This document shows positions 43,513 through 52,108 of a stretch of DNA of 64,000 nt, one piece after another; the first letter of the stretch is position 1, and the number at the start of each line of letters is the position of its first letter. Origin of the DNA: Paenarthrobacter sp. GOM3 (GTDB lineage Bacteria; Actinomycetota; Actinomycetes; Actinomycetales; Micrococcaceae); NCBI RefSeq assembly GCF_018215265.2, contig NZ_CP136562.1, positions 3,348,001 through 3,412,000 on the forward strand. Direction: 5' to 3'. A program made the position numbers and the translations under genes. Under the pieces are notes generated by a model. The model was not told the DNA's origin. It saw only the letters and a program-made list of their open reading frames with translations, and made no database searches.

Positions 43513-44673
43513 ATGCCCAGCGTCATGCCAATTTTCGGTACCCGTCCGGAAGCCATAAAAATGGCTCCAATCGTGACGGCCCTTCAGCAGTCCCCCGATT
43601 TTGATTGCGTGGTGACGGTCACCGGTCAGCATAGGGAGATGCTTGACCAAGTCAATGAACTTTTCGGGATCGTTCCGGACCACGACCTCAACATCCTGCA
43701 GCAGCGTCAGTCGCTCTCCGCGATCATGACAAGAACAATCGACGGACTGGACAAACTGTTTACGGCGAACAAGCCTGACGCAGTCGTAGTCCAAGGCGAC
43801 ACAACCACGTCGACCGCCGGCGCCATCGCAGCGTTCTACCACGGGATCCCGGTTGTGCATGTCGAGGCCGGACTGCGGAGCGGAAATTTGCTCTCCCCGT
43901 TCCCCGAAGAAGCAAACCGCAAAATCACAAGCCAAATTGCCAGCCTGCATCTCGCCCCCACAAGTACGAGCAAGGCCAATCTGCTGGCCGAGGGCATCGC
44001 TGAAGGTGACATTGTGGTTACCGGCAACACGGTCATAGACGCGCTACTTACGACCGTTGACAAGAATGTCCCTTTCTCGGATCCGCAGCTAGAGAACTTG
44101 GCCGCCAGTGGTCGAAAAGTCCTATTGGTAACCACTCACAGGCGTGAGAACCAAGGGGACGCCATGCGGGGTGTCGGCCGGGCGCTTGCGCGTATCGCTG
44201 AAGCGGAGCCAGAGCTTGTTATAGTCCTCCCGGCGCACAAGAATCCAGTGGTTCGGGAGGCCGTCCTGCCCGCCCTTGAAGGCAAAACAAACGTTATCGT
44301 CACTGAACCTCTGGCCTATGGCGAATTTACACGGATGCTGGGTTTGGCCCACATTGTGCTGACTGATTCCGGTGGAGTCCAGGAAGAGGCCCCAAGCCTA
44401 GGCAAGCCTGTGCTTGTCATGCGTGAAAACACGGAGCGTCCTGAGGCTGTTCACGCTGGGACTGTTACGCTCATCGGTACCGACGAGGAAAAGATCGTCA
44501 AGGAAGTCGACCGTCTCCTCAACCAACAGGATGCCTTTGACTCCATGGCTAACGCCGTTAACCCATACGGCGATGGCAACGCCGCAGAACGCACACTCGC
44601 AGCTATAGCGCAGTTGTTGGGCATTGGGACCAGAATCCCCGAATTCGACAGCGAAATCCTGGCAGCACGTTAA
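43513..44673 (+). CDS. wecB: UDP-N-acetylglucosamine 2-epimerase (non-hydrolysing)
   Basis: 386-residue GT-B-fold epimerase that converts UDP-GlcNAc to UDP-ManNAc. All family blocks are present: FGTRPEAIKMAPI, VTGQHREMLDQV, VQGDTTTSTAGAIAAF, HVEAGLRSG, the EEANRK helix, THRRENQG, and TDSGGVQEEAPSLGKPVLVMRENTERPE with the UDP/allosteric residues. ATG at 43513 follows GGGGGAA. It supplies ManNAc for the polymer, and with wecC in the opposite arm gives UDP-ManNAcA. Confidence 0.96.
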   Translation: MPSVMPIFGTRPEAIKMAPIVTALQQSPDFDCVVTVTGQHREMLDQVNELFGIVPDHDLNILQQRQSLSAIMTRTIDGLDKLFTANKPDAVVVQGDTTTSTAGAIAAFYHGIPVVHVEAGLRSGNLLSPFPEEANRKITSQIASLHLAPTSTSKANLLAEGIAEGDIVVTGNTVIDALLTTVDKNVPFSDPQLENLAASGRKVLLVTTHRRENQGDAMRGVGRALARIAEAEPELVIVLPAHKNPVVREAVLPALEGKTNVIVTEPLAYGEFTRMLGLAHIVLTDSGGVQEEAPSLGKPVLVMRENTERPEAVHAGTVTLIGTDEEKIVKEVDRLLNQQDAFDSMANAVNPYGDGNAAERTLAAIAQLLGIGTRIPEFDSEILAAR

Positions 44674-44745
44674 CTGGGTGCCCACCCCGGGTCCCAGACG
44701 TCACCACCAAGGTCACTCCCAAACTCAGAAAATTGGAGTCAAGCG

Positions 44746-47664
44746 TTGCTACGCAAACTCTTTGATCGTCCGGAACAAGCCCACAGTATTTGGACCGGCG
44801 AGGAGATCGCACAGCCACGTGCCGAGATCCTGCTCGACGCCGCCAGCCACCCGTCAGCCCACCTCATGTTGCGTAAGAAATCCCATGAGGTCAGGCTTCA
44901 AGTTGTACCCAGTTCCGAAGTGGCGATCCGGCTCCAGACCATAAGCAGTCCCGACCAGCACGGCACGAAGGCTGGCATCGTTTGGGTCAAATTCCTCGAC
45001 ACTAACGGGCTCGAAGTCCCAAGTCGGGGCAGGATCAGCAAAGGCAGGCAAGGGCACTACATATACATCACCCCGGACGCCTTAGGGTCGGTGGATCTGA
45101 CTCTCTACGTGCCTCACGACTGTGTTGAGGTCGTTCTGGGCTTCGCGCTATGGAAGGCCTACGCAGGAAGCCTTTCGCTGGGCAACACTGTTGCCGTGGA
45201 ACACAGCGTTCTCCCTCCCTTCACAGAAGGGCCGAACGCCGACGACCAGATGCGCCAACAACGAATTTCCATCACCCGCGACTTTCCAGCTAGCACGCAC
45301 CTAGCTATGGGCAAAGACCCACGTTGGCTGACGGTAGCTACCCAAGACGCCAAACACCTTCTCCTCGAGGGCCAAATTCATAGTTCGCGGAGGCTCGGCC
45401 TTCGAGATGCCGTGGCGCTGTTCAGGTTTGTAGACAAAGATGGTGACGAGGTTGGCAGCCTCACTGAAATTGCTCGAGGACCGATTGGCGAGTACATGTA
45501 CATCGTTCCTGACTCTTCAGGACGGTTCTCACTCCGCGTTCACGCGCCTGCGGATTGCGTGAGCGTTAGCATCGGGTTCGCAGCCTGGCATGCCGCATCC
45601 GGTGACCTGAAACTGGAAAACGCTCTTGCTATCACAGAACTCACCTCCAGTTCGGCCGACGAGTTGCGCCCAGGATTCGGCCCCCCGCAGGTGGGCCCGA
45701 AGGAACTTCGCTTCGACCGTCTCCACGAAGCCGGAAGCAGCATACCGATCAAGGCACGGGCCCGCTGGGCACGTATGCCGATCACCCACATCAAAGCCCC
45801 TAAACTGCGCGTCCGGTTCGCGGTTTCGCCACGCGTAGAGGGCCTGTCGAAAAAGAGTGCCCTCGCGCTTGTTGAATTTGCGGATAAGGACGGCGGCCGA
45901 ATAGCCCCCGCCGAGCTCTCGACATCCGTGGAACACGGATCCTACAGATACATCGATGGTAGAAGCCCGAATGAAGTTTCTCTGGATTTGAGCATTCCAA
46001 AAAATGCTACTGAGATTCGGGTCGGTACCATGCTTTGGGAAGCCTCCGGGGAGCATATTTCCACAAGCAATCAAATCTGGGTTGAAGCAATTGAAAAACA
46101 ACTACCCACTCACGTCGCTGCAAATAATTCGGCCCCAAATCGTTCAGCGGGACATCTGTCCACAAATAATGCCGACGATTCAACGGGTCCAAAACGTGCC
46201 AAACAACTCAAAGTTGCCTTGATTGCTGACGAGTTCACATACAACTGCTTCAAATATGAATTTACGCCGATCGTCATTGAACCCCAGAACTGGCGGGCCC
46301 GGTTTGAAGATGAACGCCCTGACTTGTTCATTTGCGAGTCAGCATGGTCGGGAGTAGACAGCCAGCGCCGCCCTTGGAAAGGCCGCGTTTACACGAGTTC
46401 CAACTTCGCGCGGGAAAACCGTACGGAACTTTTGGAGATTCTTGAGTGGTGCAACCAACAGAATATTCCCACTGTATTCTGGAATAAAGAAGATCCCACT
46501 CATTTCAATGACAAGATACATAATTTCATAGACACGGCTGTCCGATTCGATCATGTTTTCACAACCGACTCGACGTGCGTCGCGGGTTACAAGGAAATAC
46601 ACGGCCACCCCAGCGTGCACTGCCTGCCATTTGCCACTCAGCCGAAGCTCTTCAATCCCATCGAGTCGACGCCCCGAGTTCCTGGCGTATCATTCGCAGG
46701 AAGCTGGTATGCAAATCACTTGGAACGATCGCGTGAAATGGAGATCATCTTTGATCAGATCCTTGATGCCGAAATGGAATTGCGGATCTACGACCGCTTC
46801 TGGGGCGCGGACGATGAGTTGCACCATTTCCCGGAGAAATATCGGCATCTAACCCGACCCGCCGTTCCTCACTCAAAAATTGCAGATGCATACAAGTCGA
46901 CCACCCTCGGACTCAACATTAATACGGTGACTACATCACCGACTATGTTTGCCCGGCGAATTTTTGAGCTCATGTCATGCAACACCCTGGTGATTTCAAA
47001 TTATTCCAAGGGCGTTTCCGAGTTCTTTGGCGATCGTATTCGCTTTGCCGGTGAGGGCTATTCTGACATTGATGATCTGAGTGAAGATGCATCCAAAGCC
47101 ATTCGCCATGCCGCCCTTCACGATGTGCTCGCACACCATACGTACCAGCGTCGCTTCGAAGAGATTCTGGACGCCATCGGTTTTGCCTACATAAAAGCTG
47201 ATTCCATGGTAACCCTCGTTTGCCCGGTGGAGAATGAGACAGAGTTGAAGCAGGCGATTGCTCGTCAGGCAGAGTTTGTAGATGTTGCAGATCGGCTGGT
47301 CATCATTCTTGGCAGGTCCTTCAAGAAGAGTGATGCCGCATACCTTCAGGCGACGTATGGCCGGTTCGGCGTGGTACTGGTCTCTTGGGCTTGGGCAAAC
47401 GACGAGACATTAGATCCAGCCACTTATATTAAGGGTGACGTTTTCGCCCTGGTCTCGCCGGATTCCAAAGTCAATGCAAAGCTCATCTATGAAGCCAGCC
47501 TTCACCGCACCTATGTCGATGGTCCAATTGTCATGGGATCTGAAGAAAAATACCATTATGTCCCCGCTTCGGTCGTCCAGGACATCGTGGCAGGTCCCGA
47601 GTTCTTCCAGAAGGCCATAAAGAACTACGGGCAAGCCATTTCCGACAACTTCTATCTCGTTTAG
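44746..47664 (+). CDS. Large glycosyltransferase: three N-terminal repeats of a novel beta-type domain plus CgeB-like GT
   Basis: 972-residue protein with a TTG start (TGGAG seven bases upstream). Residues about 28-155, 170-300 and 325-450 are three copies of a domain not recognised. Each has a F-[LAV]-D-x-[DN]-G core, a GxY-x-YI segment, and an end of the type V-x-[VI]-x-[IVL]-G-x-x-[LA]-W-x-A-x-G. A GT-B module of the CgeB/DUF3880 kind (about 488-830) follows: ICESAWSG, IPTVFWNKEDP, FAGSWYANHLERSREM and ARRIFELMSCNTLVISNY. The last 130 residues look like a GT-A domain that has lost its DxD. It acts on the cytoplasmic face, sugar and acceptor unknown. Close relative of the GT part of the gene at 53423. 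Confidence 0.82.
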   Translation: MLRKLFDRPEQAHSIWTGEEIAQPRAEILLDAASHPSAHLMLRKKSHEVRLQVVPSSEVAIRLQTISSPDQHGTKAGIVWVKFLDTNGLEVPSRGRISKGRQGHYIYITPDALGSVDLTLYVPHDCVEVVLGFALWKAYAGSLSLGNTVAVEHSVLPPFTEGPNADDQMRQQRISITRDFPASTHLAMGKDPRWLTVATQDAKHLLLEGQIHSSRRLGLRDAVALFRFVDKDGDEVGSLTEIARGPIGEYMYIVPDSSGRFSLRVHAPADCVSVSIGFAAWHAASGDLKLENALAITELTSSSADELRPGFGPPQVGPKELRFDRLHEAGSSIPIKARARWARMPITHIKAPKLRVRFAVSPRVEGLSKKSALALVEFADKDGGRIAPAELSTSVEHGSYRYIDGRSPNEVSLDLSIPKNATEIRVGTMLWEASGEHISTSNQIWVEAIEKQLPTHVAANNSAPNRSAGHLSTNNADDSTGPKRAKQLKVALIADEFTYNCFKYEFTPIVIEPQNWRARFEDERPDLFICESAWSGVDSQRRPWKGRVYTSSNFARENRTELLEILEWCNQQNIPTVFWNKEDPTHFNDKIHNFIDTAVRFDHVFTTDSTCVAGYKEIHGHPSVHCLPFATQPKLFNPIESTPRVPGVSFAGSWYANHLERSREMEIIFDQILDAEMELRIYDRFWGADDELHHFPEKYRHLTRPAVPHSKIADAYKSTTLGLNINTVTTSPTMFARRIFELMSCNTLVISNYSKGVSEFFGDRIRFAGEGYSDIDDLSEDASKAIRHAALHDVLAHHTYQRRFEEILDAIGFAYIKADSMVTLVCPVENETELKQAIARQAEFVDVADRLVIILGRSFKKSDAAYLQATYGRFGVVLVSWAWANDETLDPATYIKGDVFALVSPDSKVNAKLIYEASLHRTYVDGPIVMGSEEKYHYVPASVVQDIVAGPEFFQKAIKNYGQAISDNFYLV

Positions 47665-47706
47665 CAGTTGAACAAGCCATTGCAAGCATATGAGGATTCC
47701 CCGGTC

Positions 47707-49641
47707 ATGAAGCTAAGCATCGTCGTCCCTTGTTATAACGCAGAAACGAAAATCGGTCCGTGCATAGAATCATTGGAGAAGATCAGTCTCCCGGCGGAGT
47801 CCTTTGAAGTCCTCTTCGTAGACGACTTCTCGACAGATGGGACTCTCGCTCTCCTTGAGAACCGATCCAAATCCCACCCGAACTGGCGTGTAGAGGCTCT
47901 AGCTGCCAATAGCGGGTCACCATCCCGTCCGCGGAACGTAGGAACATCGAAAGCTGAAGGCGAGTACGTCTTCTTCCTGGACTGCGATGATGAAATATTG
48001 CCGGATGCGCTCGGCCGCCAATTGGAGCTTGCAGCAACTGAGGATTCGGATATTGTGCGGGCCTCTCTCTACACGGTAGAACGCGGGAAACAGCCCCAGC
48101 TGCTCAACCGCGTCAGAAACTTCAAATATACTGATTCGCGAACAGACAAGATTGCCAAAATTGTTCGTGACCAAAGCACCACAAACTCGTCCTTGATCCG
48201 CCGTAGCCTACTTCTTGACAATGGCATTATCTGGCCGGAACACCTGCATATGGGCGAGGACACAGTCTTCCTCAACAACGTATTGTCTGCAGCGATCAAC
48301 ATCTCCTATCTGGATGAACCGGCAATCGTTTACCACAAGACGATCGGCTTCATTCGGTCCGCCACTCAGCAGTACGGTGCCCGAGAATTGGCTTCTCACC
48401 TTGAGGTCTGGGAGAGCGCGGAGCTGACTTTGTCTCAGGCTGGTCTAAGTTACATGGCGATCCGCGGCCATGTAGCCCTTAGGGTGGCTTTGGAGTCCAT
48501 CTACCGCTTCAATCGTGGAGATATCGACGCTGGTCTGTTCTCCAAGCTCTCCCGACTCGTTCATAGCAACTGGGAATCCCTTGGTGAGCGAACTTTTCGG
48601 CCACGTATCCGGGAAACACTTGAAATCATTAACGCCGGCGACTACGAATTGTTCCAACAGAACATTAAGCAGCGCCTCCTCATTGCTGGCATGGACCTGA
48701 AATTTATCTCGCCGGCGATACCTTCATTGCGGGAGCACTACGACGTCAGACTCGACGAGTGGACGGGCCATGATGCTCACGATGAGACTCAGAGTCGTGA
48801 CCACCTGGAATGGGCAGATGTTATCTTTTGCGAATGGCTGCTGGGCAATGCCGTGTGGTATGCAAACCACAAAAAGGCGCACCAGCAGCTAATTGTGCGG
48901 ATGCATCGGTTCGAGCTCAATGCGAGGTTTGGCCATGAGGTTGATCAAAGTAAAGTTGACTGCTTCATCTCAGTGTCGCTGCACACAAGTGAGGACATGA
49001 TTCGGACTTTTGGTATGGACCGAACCAAGGTCCGCATCATTCCGAATTATCTTGATGTTAAGAACTACAAGTCCACTGATGATCCCGCAAAGACCACAAG
49101 GCTCGCTATGGTTGGGATGCTTCCGAAGCTCAAGGGCTACCACCGTGCGCTCGAGCTGCTTAGCTATCTTAACGTGCACGGAGACTTTTCCCTGACAGTT
49201 TTCGGGAAGGGTCCCCTCGATCTTCCGTGGGTCTACAAAAACCCTGTAGAGCGAGCGTACTATGAGTCCTGCGCGCAATACATTGTTGACCACAATCTGT
49301 CCGAGAAAGTAACTTTCTCAGGATGGGTTGATACCAAAGAAGCCTTGGCCGATTTCGGCTTCGTTCTTTCGCTGTCAGATTTGGAGAGCTTCCACGTTGC
49401 ACCTGCGGAGGGATTTGCTGCCGGCAATCAGGGAGTGTTTTTGCCCTGGCACGGCGTCGACTACGTATACCCAGAGGACTACATCTTCGAGGATATATTC
49501 GGGATCCGGGACTACATTCTGAACAATCAAGATCTTGAAGTTTTCAAGAAGAACGCCGAGTTGGGTCGGCGCTTTGTAAGCGAACGGTATTCCCTTGAAA
49601 GCTTCGTATCACTTGTCCAGGAAGTACTCGAAGAGGTGTAG
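47707..49641 (+). CDS. Bifunctional glycosyltransferase, GT2 plus GT4-like
   Basis: 644-residue fusion. The N-terminal GT-A domain of family 2 has LSIVVPCYNAETKIGPCIESL, the nucleotide-binding FVDDFSTDGT, the metal-binding FLDCDDEI and the acceptor-side HMGEDTVFLN. From about residue 340, a GT-B half has a weak N-domain (EWADVIFCEWLLGNAVWYANH) and a clear C-domain (TRLAMVGMLPKLKGYHRAL, FSGWVDTKEAL, LSDLESFHVAPAEGFAAG). Two sugar additions by one protein are likely. The start is placed at ATG 47707; a TTG at 47668 would add 13 residues. It is the last gene of the rightward arm and ends at a hairpin. Confidence 0.9.
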   Translation: MKLSIVVPCYNAETKIGPCIESLEKISLPAESFEVLFVDDFSTDGTLALLENRSKSHPNWRVEALAANSGSPSRPRNVGTSKAEGEYVFFLDCDDEILPDALGRQLELAATEDSDIVRASLYTVERGKQPQLLNRVRNFKYTDSRTDKIAKIVRDQSTTNSSLIRRSLLLDNGIIWPEHLHMGEDTVFLNNVLSAAINISYLDEPAIVYHKTIGFIRSATQQYGARELASHLEVWESAELTLSQAGLSYMAIRGHVALRVALESIYRFNRGDIDAGLFSKLSRLVHSNWESLGERTFRPRIRETLEIINAGDYELFQQNIKQRLLIAGMDLKFISPAIPSLREHYDVRLDEWTGHDAHDETQSRDHLEWADVIFCEWLLGNAVWYANHKKAHQQLIVRMHRFELNARFGHEVDQSKVDCFISVSLHTSEDMIRTFGMDRTKVRIIPNYLDVKNYKSTDDPAKTTRLAMVGMLPKLKGYHRALELLSYLNVHGDFSLTVFGKGPLDLPWVYKNPVERAYYESCAQYIVDHNLSEKVTFSGWVDTKEALADFGFVLSLSDLESFHVAPAEGFAAGNQGVFLPWHGVDYVYPEDYIFEDIFGIRDYILNNQDLEVFKKNAELGRRFVSERYSLESFVSLVQEVLEEV

Positions 49642-49980
49642 AGCGAAGGGGTCGTGGCGGGCAGGTTGTCTCGCCACGGCCCCTTTACCAGTGCAGGAAA
49701 GATTCCCGCTGAAGTGCAACTCCGGGTGCATATCCGTGTACCACGCCGCCTGTATGCATCCCTGGATGGGATTGCCGGTCGTATGTAGCCCAATCTGAGC
49801 GGGTCCAGCACAACGGTCCCAGCGCGTTGGAATCATCCCTATGGCGGGCTTGTTCTTGCGACGGATACTTCAACTCCAGTAAGTTGTGCCAGGCAGAGCC
49901 GTTAAGTCGCCTAGACACAACGCGGCCATGTATCAGGCGCCACGGCGAATAGTGGGCAACTGCCTGCCCTTCATACGGGC
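49642..49980. other. 339-base gap between the convergent arms, with terminator and possible decayed gene
   Basis: No intact gene. The first part holds the terminator at 49646-49686. A leftward frame (49685-49990) stays open for about 100 codons and reads somewhat protein-like (SRRLNGSAWHNLLELKYPSQ), but it has no ribosome site and no recognised family, so it is at most a remnant. Confidence 0.4.
49646..49686 (+). terminator. Terminator of the wecB arm
   Basis: AAGGGG-t-CGTGGCG pairs with CGCCACG-g-CCCCTT, 13 pairs with one mismatch, followed by TTTA. Confidence 0.75.
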
Positions 49981-50844
49981 CTAGCTGTCGATCAGGAGCC
50001 GCAGCTGATCCGCGAGCCACGCAGCGAAAAGATCATGTCCCTCATCGTTGAGGTGAAGTTCGTCGTAAAAGGTCCACGGCTTGTCCAAGAACTCTGTGTC
50101 GGCGTCAATGAACTTAACACCGCTGTTGGCCACGAACTGGCGCACCGCGCCACGAATGTCTTCCCGTCGTTGCACCAGCGAGTCATGCTGGTCCTGGGAG
50201 ATCCGTTTTTCCAGATATGGATCATTTTGACGTGTCGCGTGCCTGTGAGGCGATGTGACCAGAATCAAGTCGATTTCGAATTCTTGGGCGGCCCAGACGG
50301 CCAGACCCAGAATTGCCGTAAGCGCTGAGGAGCCTTTTGGTAGTTCCTTTGCTGTCGGCTCGACGGGCGGCAACAACGGCGCATAACGATCCGTCGGATA
50401 CCAATAACTATGAGGTCGGAAGTAGATGGGCAGGTCCGACTGGGGCAAGAAGAAGACGACGCGACCACCACGCCCCACCAGTGGAACTACTTTATTGAGA
50501 AAGACATTAAAGAGTTGAAGGGTCGTGGCGCCTGAATATCCACCATTGAGGCAACGGAATCCAAGTCCGTCGCTGAGTAAATGGCGTTCCACTTGGGACA
50601 CGAAGCGAACGTCTTCCGGAGTGAACGTCGCTTCCACAAATGAATCCCCAAGAAAGACCATAGGTGGGGCCTCGGTGGGAACCTCGTTGCCCGTCATGAT
50701 AAAACCGTGCTCGTCGGTCCTGACCCTCCAGGGACCCTCGCCGACTGTACCGTCGGTGGCCTCAAGATAGCCGCTGGGACGTTCGCGCATGCTATCCAGA
50801 TTAGGCGTGGATTCCTTGAGCCGGATTAGACGGCGATCTGACAC
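49981..50844 (-). CDS. SGNH/GDSL-family hydrolase
   Basis: 287-residue SGNH-fold enzyme with no leader or membrane span. Catalytic blocks: FLGDSFVEA (nucleophile Ser), the oxyanion Gly in NGGYSGATT, a VTSPHRHATR segment in place of the usual block III, and DELHLNDEGHDLFA (Asp and His of the dyad). Such enzymes act as O-acetyl or acyl esterases or transferases on sugars. In a glycan locus, modification of the polymer is the likely job. GTG start preceded by GGGGAG at six bases. It is the second gene of a leftward pair with the FkbM-type methyltransferase (107-base gap). Confidence 0.83.
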   Translation of the reverse strand: MSDRRLIRLKESTPNLDSMRERPSGYLEATDGTVGEGPWRVRTDEHGFIMTGNEVPTEAPPMVFLGDSFVEATFTPEDVRFVSQVERHLLSDGLGFRCLNGGYSGATTLQLFNVFLNKVVPLVGRGGRVVFFLPQSDLPIYFRPHSYWYPTDRYAPLLPPVEPTAKELPKGSSALTAILGLAVWAAQEFEIDLILVTSPHRHATRQNDPYLEKRISQDQHDSLVQRREDIRGAVRQFVANSGVKFIDADTEFLDKPWTFYDELHLNDEGHDLFAAWLADQLRLLIDS

Positions 50845-50951
50845 TGTGGACTCCCCAACGATATGACGAACGGCAACCTTACGATCTTATCCTCTATGCC
50901 CTGCTGCTTTGTAATCTGGGCCGAGTCGGTTGCACATCCCCTCAACCACCG

Positions 50952-51911
50952 TTATTGCCGTTGAGTGTCGGAATCGTTCAGCCGTTCACTTAGCGTCCGG
51001 ACAAGGCCTTCCAACTGCTCGATTCGGACTGACAAGCCTGCGATGCCGTCCTCTTCAGGGTGTGTGGTGAGGTTGGCCGATGTGTAAGACTCCTGCACGT
51101 CACTCAGCGACCGCAGGTTAGTCGACACCAGCCCCAACCTGTAGTAGAGATCCCTCGTAGCCCAGTGCGTGCTCGTCACGAGACCCGCAGCACGGCGCTC
51201 GACATTTGCTCGCTCCAAGGCGGTTCGAGACGGGGCCAGAACGTACGTTGGGGTTGCATTGAAACGGTAGACAAAGGAATACCCCGCCTCCGCTGCGAAC
51301 GCTTCAAGTTCCGCTTGTTGCGAAGCTGTTGCCGCCTCGCAGGCAATGATCGGCCTGTCGCGCTCAATCAGCTCAACGCCGCCCCTTAGGACCGGCACGT
51401 CCATACCCTCGGCGTCCACTTTGATGAGCGAAACCGTCTTGCTGATTTCTTCAAGATCGAGAGTGCTGACTTCGAAATCCCCGTCAGGGGCGACGGCGAA
51501 GGCAGTGGCACCGACGTTTGCAAGATCCAGCTTGTCAAGCTTCGCTTTCGCCAGGCTCTCTCCTAAGGCCCTCTGCCTCACCTGGATCTTGTCTGACAGT
51601 GAATTCGCATCAACATTTTTCTGCAGAATGTCTGCAGCCAAAGGCAGAGGCTCGAATGAGATCACGGCCGCACCACATACGGCCGCGAAGAAGAGACTGT
51701 GGTTGCCTATGTTCGCACCCACATCAACAACGAGGTCGCCCGGAGACAGGTACTCGGCCAGGGTCCCCAGGAACTGCCACTCGTAGAACTTTTTCGATGC
51801 GGCAATTGTGGCGCCGATGTGGTCTCCAGCTACAGCTTCTATCTGAATGACCTTGTCGCCATGCTCTATGACTACAGAAGTTGTTGCAATCGATTCAGTC
51901 GAACTATCCAT
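50952..51911 (-). CDS. FkbM-family methyltransferase with C-terminal coiled coil
   Basis: SAM-dependent O-methyltransferase of the FkbM type, here 319 residues. The SAM site is VVDVGANIGNHSLFFA with FEPLPLAADILQKNV. The family's C-terminal part of the fold has TLDLEEI, LIKVDAEGMDVPVLRGG and the IIACEA strand. About 100 residues follow, with a short coiled coil (SVRIEQLEGLVRTLSERL) at the end. It probably methylates a sugar of the polymer. MDSSTES at 51911 is chosen; MREVMDS at 51923 is an alternative. Confidence 0.85.
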   Translation of the reverse strand: MDSSTESIATTSVVIEHGDKVIQIEAVAGDHIGATIAASKKFYEWQFLGTLAEYLSPGDLVVDVGANIGNHSLFFAAVCGAAVISFEPLPLAADILQKNVDANSLSDKIQVRQRALGESLAKAKLDKLDLANVGATAFAVAPDGDFEVSTLDLEEISKTVSLIKVDAEGMDVPVLRGGVELIERDRPIIACEAATASQQAELEAFAAEAGYSFVYRFNATPTYVLAPSRTALERANVERRAAGLVTSTHWATRDLYYRLGLVSTNLRSLSDVQESYTSANLTTHPEEDGIAGLSVRIEQLEGLVRTLSERLNDSDTQRQ

Positions 51912-51992
51912 GACTTCTCTCATCAGTGAAAACCGGGGCTGCGCTATCGCTGGATTCTCTCACAGGTCGACCTCGATGGGGGATTCGGCTGG

Positions 51993-52027
51993 GGGAATGC
52001 CAGCCCCCATTGGGTGCTGGCATTCCC
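51993..52027 (-). terminator. Hairpin downstream of wecC
   Basis: GGGAATGCCAGC and GCTGGCATTCCC form a 12-base stem around an 11-base loop, about 80 bases after the wecC stop. No T run follows. Confidence 0.7.
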
Positions 52028-52108
52028 TGGACCCCCGACCTTCAACGGCCGCCAAGGTGCAACCGAGCCAACGCCATGCTCCCGCGAAGTCCTCGGACGT
52101 CGCTCTGG

